The notes under the pieces were generated by a model. It had not been told where the DNA came from. It made no database searches and saw only the letters and a list, made by a program, of their open reading frames with translations. A stretch of DNA of 14,647 nucleotides, taken from the NCBI GenBank assembly GCA_964578905.1, contig CAZOER010000023.1, positions 1 through 14,647 of the forward strand, given 5' to 3'. Positions 1-7,352 of the stretch are shown piece after piece. Position numbers and translations under genes: made by a program. The DNA is from CAZVBV01 sp964578905. GTDB lineage: Bacteria > Patescibacteriota > Gracilibacteria > UBA4473. Position 1 is the stretch's first letter; the number at the start of each line of letters is the position of its first letter.

Positions 1-938
1 GCCATATCCACCAGCTTGTCCACCTCGTAATACCGAGTGGTTTCGAGTAAGAACATGAGTTCGGTAAATACATCCCCATCAATAAATGGGCAGAAGTAGT
101 CGTGTACATTGTCCACTCCGAGACACACATTCACCCCCGCTTCGAGAAGCTGAGGAACGGGTGCAATGGAATTGTGGATCGGCCCTGATTTGTGTCGGGG
201 TTGTTGATTGTCGATCATCGCCCGTGGGCACACGATGACATTCATGTCCGCTTCCTTAATCAACTTCGCAACCATCGCAATGTATTCATCGCTCTGAGCT
301 GCAAGTGAACAACAGTGCACCGCATTTACCTTCCCTTGCATGCCGTGTTTGATGACGGCCTTTGCCAAGAGTTCAGTATCTTTCTCATCAGGATCATTGT
401 TTTGATCAATGTGCACATCGACCGTTTTGTTGTGTCGTTTTGCCACATCGAAAATGAACGCGAGATGTTCTTCTTGATGGGGTCTGTCTCGAGAAGGCAA
501 GGCTCCGAGGACATCCACGAGCGGTGCGGCTTTCTCAATCATAGCTTGAGACTCTGGCGTCATTGCTCCTTCGAGAACCTGTGAACAAATCTGAATATCA
601 ATCTTGTCTGCGTATTTTTTCTTCACTTCCAAAGCGGCTTCGAGGCACTTCATACCCACGGTGTTGTCCACATCGATGTTTGTCCGAGTGACCGTGCATC
701 CTTGATTGATGAAATTCTCCGCACTTAAGCTCATTCTCTCCACCAAGTTTTCGTGCGTGTAACCCTCTTTCACTTCTTTCCACAAATCCCATTTCACCTC
801 CATGTGATCGTTGCACATTTGCAATGTCTCGGGAGTGATGACATAGGCCTTATCGAAGTGTGCGTGGCACGAGACTGGACCGCCTTTTTCTTTAATTTTT
901 TCTTTCAAAAGTTCGAGCATGTTCCAGGGTTCTGCCAT
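1..938 (-). CDS. Amidohydrolase, cytosine-deaminase-like (partial, C-terminus off the left edge)
   Basis: The minus-strand frame from the ATG at 936-938 stays open to base 1, giving 312 residues without a stop. It reads as a metal-dependent amidohydrolase of the cytosine deaminase / ammelide hydrolase kind, which hydrolyse exocyclic amino or amide groups on pyrimidine- or triazine-like rings in the cytoplasm. Candidate metal and catalytic residues occur in the expected order: HAHFDKAY (His25, His27), HIDQNND (His176), VHCC (His208), and LGVDNVHD (Asp276). The first metal motif lies only about 24 residues from the start, so the usual N-terminal beta-sandwich strand region of the family is missing or very short. 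No in-frame upstream extension is likely because a promoter and C-rich leader precede this ATG. The gene follows a DMT transporter by 63 bases. Superfamily membership is secure; the substrate is unknown. Confidence 0.8.
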   Translation of the reverse strand, partial: MAEPWNMLELLKEKIKEKGGPVSCHAHFDKAYVITPETLQMCNDHMEVKWDLWKEVKEGYTHENLVERMSLSAENFINQGCTVTRTNIDVDNTVGMKCLEAALEVKKKYADKIDIQICSQVLEGAMTPESQAMIEKAAPLVDVLGALPSRDRPHQEEHLAFIFDVAKRHNKTVDVHIDQNNDPDEKDTELLAKAVIKHGMQGKVNAVHCCSLAAQSDEYIAMVAKLIKEADMNVIVCPRAMIDNQQPRHKSGPIHNSIAPVPQLLEAGVNVCLGVDNVHDYFCPFIDGDVFTELMFLLETTRYYEVDKLVDM

Positions 939-966
939 GTGGGGTTGGGGTTAGGGTTCAATGGGG

Positions 967-995
967 ATTGTAAGAATTTTTTAGGAAAAAATCAA
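967..995 (-). promoter_or_regulatory. Candidate sigma70-type promoter for the amidohydrolase gene
   Basis: On the minus strand TTGATT (990-995) is followed after exactly 17 bases by TACAAT (967-972). The -10 box lies 28 bases before the ATG at 938, so the predicted transcript starts near 960 with a leader of roughly 22 bases rich in C (CCCTAACCCCAACCCC) and without a Shine-Dalgarno sequence. The promoter lies wholly in the gap after the transporter gene, so the amidohydrolase can be expressed independently of argH. Confidence 0.6.
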
Positions 996-1001
996 AAAAC
1001 A

Positions 1002-1886
1002 TCATTCTTGGGCTTTCTTCCGACTCTTCACAAAGAAATATCCTCCACCCAAAATAAGGACGGCACCGAGGATTTTCTGCAGTGGCATGGGATCCGCGAA
1101 GAAGAGATACGTTCCGGCCAACACTCCAATCGGTTGAAGAAGGAGGAAGATGTTGAGTTTGGAAACTTCCAAATATTTATGCGCTTGGAAGAAAAAGTAG
1201 CGGGAGACGAGAATTCCCAAAATATAAATGAAGAAAATTATTCCGAGTGCCGGAAGCGGTAACACTGTAAATCGTCCCGTTATAAACACATACGCCATAA
1301 TCAATAACGCCACGAACCATCCACGAAGAAAAGTGAAGGAAAAGACGTGAGCCTTGGTTCCATATCTTTTAAATAAGAAACTCTGAAGCGCGTAGAAAAA
1401 GGAAGAAGCGGTTATAAAGAGGACCGCCATAAGGGGCACTTCTCCTTTCAACGATCCAATAAGAACCACTCCTATCAGCATTATAATTGAGGAGAAAAGT
1501 TCTCTCTTTGTGAATCGTTCCGCTAAGAACATGACGCCGAGAATTGAGGCAAAGATTGGTTGAATGTTCTCCAAGAGTACCGCTGGGCCGGATCCCGCTA
1601 GTGCCAGACCAGAAACAATAAGTGCGGCCGCTAAGACCGTTATTGCGGCAAGTCCAACAATCAGTTTTTTGTGACGAGCCCATTCTTCTTTGAGATTTCT
1701 TCTCGATTTTTTCCCTGCCAAAAAAAATGGAGTAATCAGGATCGACGCTCCACCCCATCCCCAGAACATCACTTGGTCAACGGTTAAACTCCATTCCCGC
1801 ATGACAAAATCCAGCAAGAGATAGAACACCGTCAGCGCGGCAATGTTGCCGAGCAGAAGCTCGTATCCTTTTCGTTCTTGCGTCAT
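1002..1886 (-). CDS. DMT-superfamily transporter with two EamA domains
   Basis: This 294-residue integral membrane protein has about ten hydrophobic helices in two related halves, the pattern of EamA (drug/metabolite transporter) permeases. The first half contains the conserved helix end NIQPIFASILGVMFLAER (about 106-123), and the second the matching LLLQPIGVLAGTYLFF followed by a glycine-rich last helix. A lysine/arginine-rich tail (KSRKKAQE) fits a cytoplasmic C-terminus, and a basic loop (KKSRRNLKEE, about 59-68) fits a cytoplasmic loop. Family members export amino acids or metabolites, or import various solutes; the substrate cannot be read from the sequence. The ATG comes 3 bases after the argH stop with no Shine-Dalgarno, which suggests one transcript and reinitiation. 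The stop is TGA. An amino-acid-related substrate is a guess from the argH linkage only. Confidence 0.88.
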   Translation of the reverse strand: MTQERKGYELLLGNIAALTVFYLLLDFVMREWSLTVDQVMFWGWGGASILITPFFLAGKKSRRNLKEEWARHKKLIVGLAAITVLAAALIVSGLALAGSGPAVLLENIQPIFASILGVMFLAERFTKRELFSSIIMLIGVVLIGSLKGEVPLMAVLFITASSFFYALQSFLFKRYGTKAHVFSFTFLRGWFVALLIMAYVFITGRFTVLPLPALGIIFFIYILGILVSRYFFFQAHKYLEVSKLNIFLLLQPIGVLAGTYLFFADPMPLQKILGAVLILGGGYFFVKSRKKAQE

Positions 1887-1889
1887 GAA

Positions 1890-3221
1890 TTAGTGTTTCA
1901 CAAGTTTCGCAATTTCTTTCTCAATTTTATCGAGTCCAAGGTTTCCAGTTCCTCCTTGGTGAGTCGACATCTTGAGCCATTTATCTACGTCTTCGGCAGA
2001 TACTTTAATGTCAGCGATATTTGATCCAACTTCTCGGTACGCATCACGGAAGGTCATTCCTTCTTTCACTTTATCGAAAGCTTTGTGTGCGGCAAAAAGT
2101 CCAGGACTGGCCAAAACGGCGTCCATGAGAATTTCTTTGTTCGGGGTGATATTGGCAATAATTGCCATCGTCGCTTCCAGTGACATCTCGGTGTATTTGA
2201 GTCCCAAGAAGAGGGGACGTTTTATTTCCTGTCCGTCTCGATGGTATCCAGAAATTTTGTTAAGAATATTGTGTGTAATCTCACTTCGGCAGGCGAGCAC
2301 GGTCGGCGTTCGCCCACGGATGAGTTCGGCCACATCCAAGTTCTTCTTCTGAGGCATGATGGATGATCCTGTTGAAATCGAATCATCGAGTTCAAAAAAT
2401 CGGAACTCTTGTGTTGTGTAGAACAAAAGATCTGACGACAATTTATTGAGCGTCATCATAATCTGACAACAGGCTTCGAGCACCAATCCCTCGATTTTTC
2501 CTCGAGAGTTGTGGCAGTAAATTACGTTGTTCTGTGTTCGTGCAAATCCGAGTTCTTTACTCAACCAATCTCTATCGAAATCAAACGGAGATCCATATCC
2601 CGCTCCAGATCCGAGTGGGTTTTGGTCTACGATTTCATCCGTAATGGACGTGAGCAGTTTCGCATCATCGACCAAACTCTCGGCAAACGAAGCGATCCAT
2701 GTCCCTACGGTTGTCGGCATAGCCTTCTGCATGTGCGTGTATCCGGGCATCGGCACCATTTCGTATTCTTTCGCAAACTCCACAAACATCTGTGCGAGTT
2801 CTAATGTTTTTTCACGAATGGCGACGGTTTTGTTTTTCAAAAAGTATCGCATCATCACGAGCACTTGGTCGTTTCGACTTCGTCCTGTGTGGATCTTTTT
2901 CCCAGTATCTCCCAATTTATCAATGAGGTAATCCTCAATCTTGGTGTGACAATCTTCGTCTTCAACTTTCAAAACGAATTCACCTTTTTCCCAGAGCGTT
3001 AAAATATCATCGAGTCCTCCTTCCAATTGTTTCAGCTCATCTGCGGTAAGAAGCTCGTGTTTTTCCAGCATTCTCGCGTAACATCGCGAACACCACACAT
3101 CATCAGGAATCATTACTTGATCGTAGAGGATATCCTCTCCTGCATTGAATTCCTCAACGATTCGGTTGAGATCAACATCCTTATTCTTAAACCAAATTTT
3201 CTTCTTAATAGGGTCTGACAT
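1890..3221 (-). CDS. argH: Argininosuccinate lyase
   Basis: The 443-residue product belongs to the fumarase/aspartase superfamily and should cleave argininosuccinate to arginine and fumarate, the last step of arginine synthesis, as a cytoplasmic homotetramer. Diagnostic motifs are HTGRSRNDQV (111-120), GYTHMQKA with His163 in the catalytic region, and the flexible-loop signature GSSIMPQKKN (285-294) holding the catalytic serine. Length is a little below the common 455-470. One oddity is Leu after QKKN, where most members have Pro (KKNPD). The N-terminus is also atypical, with little of the usual KLWGGRF-type opening and a CSRC pair at 44-47. The start at 3221 is fixed by a strong promoter and a leader of about 22 bases. 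No argG or other arginine gene is visible nearby. The transporter gene follows directly. Confidence 0.93.
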   Translation of the reverse strand: MSDPIKKKIWFKNKDVDLNRIVEEFNAGEDILYDQVMIPDDVWCSRCYARMLEKHELLTADELKQLEGGLDDILTLWEKGEFVLKVEDEDCHTKIEDYLIDKLGDTGKKIHTGRSRNDQVLVMMRYFLKNKTVAIREKTLELAQMFVEFAKEYEMVPMPGYTHMQKAMPTTVGTWIASFAESLVDDAKLLTSITDEIVDQNPLGSGAGYGSPFDFDRDWLSKELGFARTQNNVIYCHNSRGKIEGLVLEACCQIMMTLNKLSSDLLFYTTQEFRFFELDDSISTGSSIMPQKKNLDVAELIRGRTPTVLACRSEITHNILNKISGYHRDGQEIKRPLFLGLKYTEMSLEATMAIIANITPNKEILMDAVLASPGLFAAHKAFDKVKEGMTFRDAYREVGSNIADIKVSAEDVDKWLKMSTHQGGTGNLGLDKIEKEIAKLVKH

Positions 3222-3250
3222 GATGGGGTAGGGTTAGTGGGGTTTTGTAA

Positions 3251-3279
3251 ATTATAAGAGAGAGCGGACATGAGTTCAA
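3251..3279 (-). promoter_or_regulatory. Strong sigma70-type promoter for argH and the downstream transporter
   Basis: On the minus strand TTGAAC (3274-3279) and a perfect TATAAT (3251-3256) are separated by 17 bases. Initiation about seven bases downstream, near 3244, gives a leader of about 22 bases, ACCCCACTAACCCTACCCC plus ATC, before the argH ATG. The leader has no Shine-Dalgarno and resembles the one in front of the amidohydrolase. Confidence 0.75.
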
Positions 3280-3293
3280 ATTTTATTGAAAAA

Positions 3294-3335
3294 TATAAAA
3301 AAGAAGGCAGATACGTACAAGTGTATCTACCTTCT
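3294..3335 (-). terminator. Intrinsic terminator of the lipoprotein gene
   Basis: Read on the minus strand, AGAAGGTAGATAC (3335-3323) pairs with GTATCTGCCTTCT (3314-3302) around an 8-base loop. That is 13 pairs, one of them a G-U that forms only in the minus-strand RNA. The 3' arm runs straight into a run of six T and then ATATTTTT. It begins 15 bases after the TAA at 3351, so it closes the lipoprotein gene and insulates the argH promoter immediately downstream. Confidence 0.85.
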
Positions 3336-3350
3336 GTTGCCCTACCCTAT

Positions 3351-3941
3351 TTAGTCCAACAGAATGTCTAGCGTTGTTTCCAAAAATTCAATTTCCTCAT
3401 CAGACAGACCCTGTTCTTGGTATAAGAATTTTTTATCCATTTTGAATGTAAAATTCTCACGGTCTTTATGAGCATTCATAATAGCAGTTAAGTAATAATG
3501 GTATTTATTCCAGAATAAAAAGTCTTCTTCATTGCGAAGAAATTCTAGATTTTGCTCTTTTGCTTTTTGTCGAGTCATGATTTCATATCGATGATATCTT
3601 TCGCCAGATTTACCATGGCGATGAATCACAACAAAGTCTTGCAACAAAGGACTTCCTTCATAATACGCAAGAACTTCGAATTCTGACATACAAAACTCGA
3701 GACATCTCCATTGAGTAAAATGAAGTCGTCTTCTTCCGTCAACTAATTTCATGAATTCAAAATCGTAATTTTGATTTACATCAAAGTTGTTTGGAATGAC
3801 TTCCCATTTGAAAGTCATGAATTCGTTTGTATCAGCAAATACTTCAAACTTTGCCATCGTCTCAAGTGTAAGATTTTTTTCTTCATGGCTACAGCTTGCT
3901 ATCAGCAAAGCTATAACAAAAATAATTGTAATTTTTCTCAT
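3351..3941 (-). CDS. Predicted lipoprotein of unknown function
   Basis: This 196-residue protein begins with a short basic n-region, a hydrophobic stretch and a lipobox (MRKITIIFVIALLIASCS), so Cys17 is the likely lipidated residue after signal peptidase II cleavage and the protein should sit on the outer face of a membrane. The mature part is polar, rich in Phe, Tyr, Glu and Asp, with no motif I recognise; His and Arg pairs are common in the middle (HRHGKSGERYHRYE). It ends in an acidic helix-like segment (LSDEEIEFLETTLDILLD). The gene stands alone with its own terminator, and its AT-rich composition contrasts with argH. There is no Shine-Dalgarno before the ATG. It is a real gene by signal peptide, length and terminator, but the function is unknown. 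Confidence 0.72.
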   Translation of the reverse strand: MRKITIIFVIALLIASCSHEEKNLTLETMAKFEVFADTNEFMTFKWEVIPNNFDVNQNYDFEFMKLVDGRRRLHFTQWRCLEFCMSEFEVLAYYEGSPLLQDFVVIHRHGKSGERYHRYEIMTRQKAKEQNLEFLRNEEDFLFWNKYHYYLTAIMNAHKDRENFTFKMDKKFLYQEQGLSDEEIEFLETTLDILLD

Positions 3942-4267
3942 TGGTTTTAATTTTATGTTTCATTATTTAATACGAATTATTACCTTCCTAAATTGATAGG
4001 TAGGACATCTGTACTGAGAATCATTCTTGAAACGAGAATGCAGGAAACCCTGGTTGTTCGTTATTCAAAATTGTCAGTCCAGATCGATACCCATCAATAG
4101 CCGAAATGTGTAAAGAACGACCCCTTTTGTAACATGTTTACATAAAGATGTCAACATGCAGTTATACATTCCCAAAGGAGAGAGCGGGGACTTTCTATCT
4201 TTTTAAGGAAATTGCAAGAAAACTTGATTTTCGTTTCTAACAAATTACAATCTCGCCGGTCATTTAG
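3942..4267. other. Gene-free stretch with three hairpins before tRNA-Gln
   Basis: No convincing coding frame was seen on either strand in these 326 bases. It must hold the upstream region of the lipoprotein gene, although I could not find a good -35/-10 pair for it, and it contains the tRNA promoter at its right end. Between them are three inverted repeats: CATTCTTG-AAA-CGAGAATG at 4022-4040 (8 pairs with one G-T), CAGG-AAAC-CCTG at 4041-4052 directly after it, and an 11-base arm pair at 4133-4158 (CATGTTTACAT against ATGTCAACATG, one mismatch, loop AAAG). None is followed by a T-run that would make it an obvious terminator. Confidence 0.5.
4224..4251 (+). promoter_or_regulatory. Promoter of tRNA-Gln
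   Basis: TTGATT (4224-4229), 16 bases, TACAAT (4246-4251). The -10 box ends 16 bases before the mature tRNA 5' end, leaving a short leader for RNase P to remove. The same hexamers, with 17-base spacing, lie in front of the amidohydrolase gene, which supports both calls. Confidence 0.6.
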
Positions 4268-4342
4268 TGGGGCGTCGCCAAGTGGTAAGGCATCGGATTT
4301 TGGTTCCGACATTCGGGGGTTCGAATCCCTCCGCCCCAGCCA
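4268..4342 (+). tRNA. tRNA-Gln (anticodon UUG), CCA encoded
   Basis: A complete cloverleaf can be folded. Acceptor TGGGGCG (4268-4274) pairs perfectly with CGCCCCA (4332-4338); discriminator G4339 is followed by an encoded CCA (4340-4342). The anticodon stem TCGGA/TCCGA encloses the seven-base loop TTTTGGT, giving anticodon TTG, which reads CAA and CAG. The T arm is GGGGG-TTCGAAT-CCCTC. It is the only clear plus-strand gene in the window, and it borders the accessory region; tRNA genes are frequent island boundaries. Confidence 0.97.
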
Positions 4343-4425
4343 ACTACTGCACTAAGCGAGATAGTGATACACTCTCTGGCTCTTTGTGCTGTTTCGTGAC
4401 CCGATTTGTTTGAGTCTTTTGGGGA

Positions 4426-4459
4426 TTAGATATTCTAAAGAAGGGAGTGAGTGTCCCTT
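4426..4459 (-). terminator. Weak candidate terminator or hairpin pair downstream of res
   Basis: About 40 bases past the res stop, the minus strand has AAGGGA-CACTCAC-TCCCTT (4459-4441), followed by CTTTAG, then a second palindrome TTAGA-ATA-TCTAA (4438-4426). The first stem is followed by only a broken T-run, so this is a poor intrinsic terminator. It is nevertheless the only candidate between the res operon and tRNA-Gln, which are transcribed toward each other. Confidence 0.35.
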
Positions 4460-4499
4460 TGCCCTAGGAGGATGGGGCGGTAAGCGGATGTTGTAAAGG

Positions 4500-7352
4500 T
4501 TATTTTAATAAACTATCGATTGTTGAATGCACCGTTATCCTCTGTGTGGAGACAATAACATATCTCCAAGGTTTTATGATCCCAAATTTACCGATATTTT
4601 TATTTACTATTTCACAATATTCTTCAGCCGTAGTCTTTTTAGCCTGTACATTTGGCATACTTATTTCATCTTCTGGCTTAACTTCAATCATTACAATTTC
4701 TTTTTCAAGTTCAACTACAAAATCAGGTTCATATCGATGATGGGACTCCCCTTGGGCATCACGCCAATACAATCCTTCAAATTGATTTGGAGCTGGCCTA
4801 AGCCAATCCGCTACTGCAGGATCGCGATCTAAAAGATAGGCCAGTCTACCCTCATCAGAGGAGTCAAATTTATATTCAGAGTGGCAGGCTTTATTGAAAC
4901 CAGTATAAATATGTTCTCGTGAAAACGTATTAAGTTGAGACTCTAGTGTCACAGACTTCTTTCCGGAATAAAATGAAAAAACGTATTGCTCCAGTAAAGC
5001 CTTTGGCTCAGTAACGCCTGAATCTAGATACCCTTCTGATTTCAATTCCTTATGAGATAATATTTGTTTATAAATATCATCTGCGATTGATCTGGCATTG
5101 CTTTCAATAATTAATGCCAAATTATCATCATCAAGGGCCTTCTTCCTATAATGATCTACGGCTTGTTCAGCTAGTTTTAATAATAGGGGCTTTTGTGCTT
5201 CATCATCATAATCAACCAAAGGAAAATCCATGAGTGCTGCTATAATTGTATTTTGTGGAGATTGTTTATATTGGGCTCCAAAACTTGTTATCTGTGTGAT
5301 TTGTGTCATACGTCTTCCCGGAATTTCTTCACCAAGTAGGTTTTTTTCACGATCACTTTGGAGTTGCTCTTCCAAAATAGCTCTTTCATTAGTATAAGAT
5401 CGAAGTGTTCCAATACTGGTATCCAAATCAAAATTATGAATTACCAATTCTCCATAATGTGGAGTGAGAATTAGTCTTGGTATTGGTATATTTCTTGTTT
5501 CTAAATGATCACTCGTATCTTTTGCTATTGTAGAAATTTCACTTTGAGCATTTGAACTAAACAATCCAAAAAGTGTATCATCACCAAAAGATATTACTTC
5601 GTCAGGTTTTGTTTTTTGACCATGAAATTCCGAGAAGGAAGTATTGTGAACAGTTTCTTTGGCAACAACCTCAACCAATTTTTGGGTTATATCTTCAATC
5701 ATTTTTTCTTTAACGCCATCTTCCATATTCTCTATTCGTGGCATTTTAGTAATTGATTCTGCTGCTTTTTTATCAATCTCCTGCATTATCACTTCATTCT
5801 TTTTAATTTTATCAGCAATATTTTCCAAAAGGATTGGCTGAACTTCTTTTAAGACTTTCACTTCTTTTATCTCTTTCTCAGATACTTTCTCTACCTGCCC
5901 CTGTATTAGAGATGAATCTTTGGCTAGTTCTATCACTTTGGCGTATTGACCATGTGCAACAATAACCAATCTATCTACTAATGGCTCACCCGTACGTTCA
6001 CCATATGGTAATCGTAAACCACGCCCAATAGTCTGTTCGGTTAAAATGGCTGCTGCTGAAGCACGTAAAGGCGCTATTGTATATACATTTGTTACATCCC
6101 ATCCTTCCTTGAGCATATTTACATGTATAACTACTTCCACCGTATTATCAGGGTGTTCAAGGGAAATGAGCTCTTCAATATTTTTATCTGCTTCATCACC
6201 ACGAAGTTTTGTATGTATTTCTATGACCTTTCCTTTGAATTCACCATTTCTAAAATCATCACTATCAATCAAAGCTTTCAATTCACCAGCATGCTCAGTG
6301 TCTTTTGCTACTACAAGTAATACAGGTTTAACAACCGGTTTATTGTTTTCAAGCGCGTATTCTTTAAGTGATGTTTTAGCACGTTCGTGAAAATAAGCCG
6401 CTAATTGTAATTTTCGAGCATCAGTTTCAATTGATTCTCCATCAAATTGTTTAAAATCGACATCTGCCTCTGTCCCCACCCAAGGGTCTTTCACGAACTT
6501 TCCACGAATAGCATCTCCCAAATTGTGCGAATACAAAACATTTTTCATCCGGATCTGTCTCATGTTTTTCCCCGATCCTTGTGTGCCGAGATATGGAGTG
6601 GCTGTCATCTCTAAACCAAACAACGGATCCATTAAATCAAATGCCCCTAGTGCGGCATCGGCATGATAATGATGTGCTTCATCCAGCATAACTACTAAAT
6701 CATCTTGATTCTTCAAGTAATCAAAATAGGATTCTCCGGCTGTTTCCCATGCCTTGGTAATTCCCCGCTCATTAGTCATGTCTTTCTGTGCAAATTGTTG
6801 GATATTAAAAATATTAATTTCAATTTGATTTCCAAAAAGAGATTTTGCCCTTTGTTGTGTATAATTATCGGTTGTAATGATTTTGGCGGTATTTATGTTT
6901 ATTTCTTGAATTCCTTTGAAAACATATTTTGGATTATTTGGCTTACTGAAATCATCAAAAAGTTTTCGATATATGGTAAGATTTGGCGCTACAATTAAAA
7001 AATGTTGAATATTATAAACAAGATAAAGATATGCCACAAAAGCACCCATGAGTCGTGTTTTACCTACACCAGTAGCTAGTGCAAAAGTATAGGTAGGAAA
7101 AGTGCGCTCAAAATCTTCAAACTTATCGGCTTCGAGAACACCACTAAAATATTCCACTGATTCAGTCAAAAGTTCAGCGATATTGTTACGATTTCCACTT
7201 TTCATACGCGCTAAAACATTTTGCCCAACTGGGGATTGCAAATAATCAGCAAAAAGTTTCAAGCTCTTTGCTTGTGGTTCGCGCAAGCTCATTGCGCCGT
7301 TGATATATTTAATCGCGTATTCTGAATTCATGGGATTATTCGTTATCATCAT
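4500..7352 (-). CDS. res: Type III restriction enzyme Res subunit (superfamily 2 helicase plus PD-(D/E)XK nuclease)
   Basis: The 950-residue product matches Type III Res subunits in length and layout. It should use ATP-driven translocation with Mod to cut unmethylated DNA. Helicase motifs: a Q-like LREPQ (23-27), Walker A TGVGKT (94-99), DEAH (224-227), TATPY (250-254), motif V-like NMLKEGWDVTNVYTI (411-425) and motif VI QTIGRGLRLP (439-448). The C-terminal nuclease is intact: PD at 876-877, then IEVK with Glu890 and Lys892. The gene overlaps mod by 17 bases. Three in-frame ATGs occur near the start (7352, 7349, 7331). AGGAGG at 7356-7361, inside the mod tail, lies 3 bases before the first and 6 before the second, so 7349 is a good alternative start. 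The stop is TAA. All key residues are present, so the enzyme is probably active. Confidence 0.93.
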   Translation of the reverse strand: MMITNNPMNSEYAIKYINGAMSLREPQAKSLKLFADYLQSPVGQNVLARMKSGNRNNIAELLTESVEYFSGVLEADKFEDFERTFPTYTFALATGVGKTRLMGAFVAYLYLVYNIQHFLIVAPNLTIYRKLFDDFSKPNNPKYVFKGIQEININTAKIITTDNYTQQRAKSLFGNQIEINIFNIQQFAQKDMTNERGITKAWETAGESYFDYLKNQDDLVVMLDEAHHYHADAALGAFDLMDPLFGLEMTATPYLGTQGSGKNMRQIRMKNVLYSHNLGDAIRGKFVKDPWVGTEADVDFKQFDGESIETDARKLQLAAYFHERAKTSLKEYALENNKPVVKPVLLVVAKDTEHAGELKALIDSDDFRNGEFKGKVIEIHTKLRGDEADKNIEELISLEHPDNTVEVVIHVNMLKEGWDVTNVYTIAPLRASAAAILTEQTIGRGLRLPYGERTGEPLVDRLVIVAHGQYAKVIELAKDSSLIQGQVEKVSEKEIKEVKVLKEVQPILLENIADKIKKNEVIMQEIDKKAAESITKMPRIENMEDGVKEKMIEDITQKLVEVVAKETVHNTSFSEFHGQKTKPDEVISFGDDTLFGLFSSNAQSEISTIAKDTSDHLETRNIPIPRLILTPHYGELVIHNFDLDTSIGTLRSYTNERAILEEQLQSDREKNLLGEEIPGRRMTQITQITSFGAQYKQSPQNTIIAALMDFPLVDYDDEAQKPLLLKLAEQAVDHYRKKALDDDNLALIIESNARSIADDIYKQILSHKELKSEGYLDSGVTEPKALLEQYVFSFYSGKKSVTLESQLNTFSREHIYTGFNKACHSEYKFDSSDEGRLAYLLDRDPAVADWLRPAPNQFEGLYWRDAQGESHHRYEPDFVVELEKEIVMIEVKPEDEISMPNVQAKKTTAEEYCEIVNKNIGKFGIIKPWRYVIVSTQRITVHSTIDSLLK

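Noticed and set aside
939..960. Telomere-like repeat (GGGTTAGGGTT)
   Set aside because: Only one and a half imperfect units are present, located exactly in the leader of a gene; there is no array.
753..1262. Plus-strand open frame of 169 codons
   Set aside because: It overlaps the amidohydrolase and transporter genes, crosses the promoter between them, and shows no recognisable motif; it is an antisense shadow.
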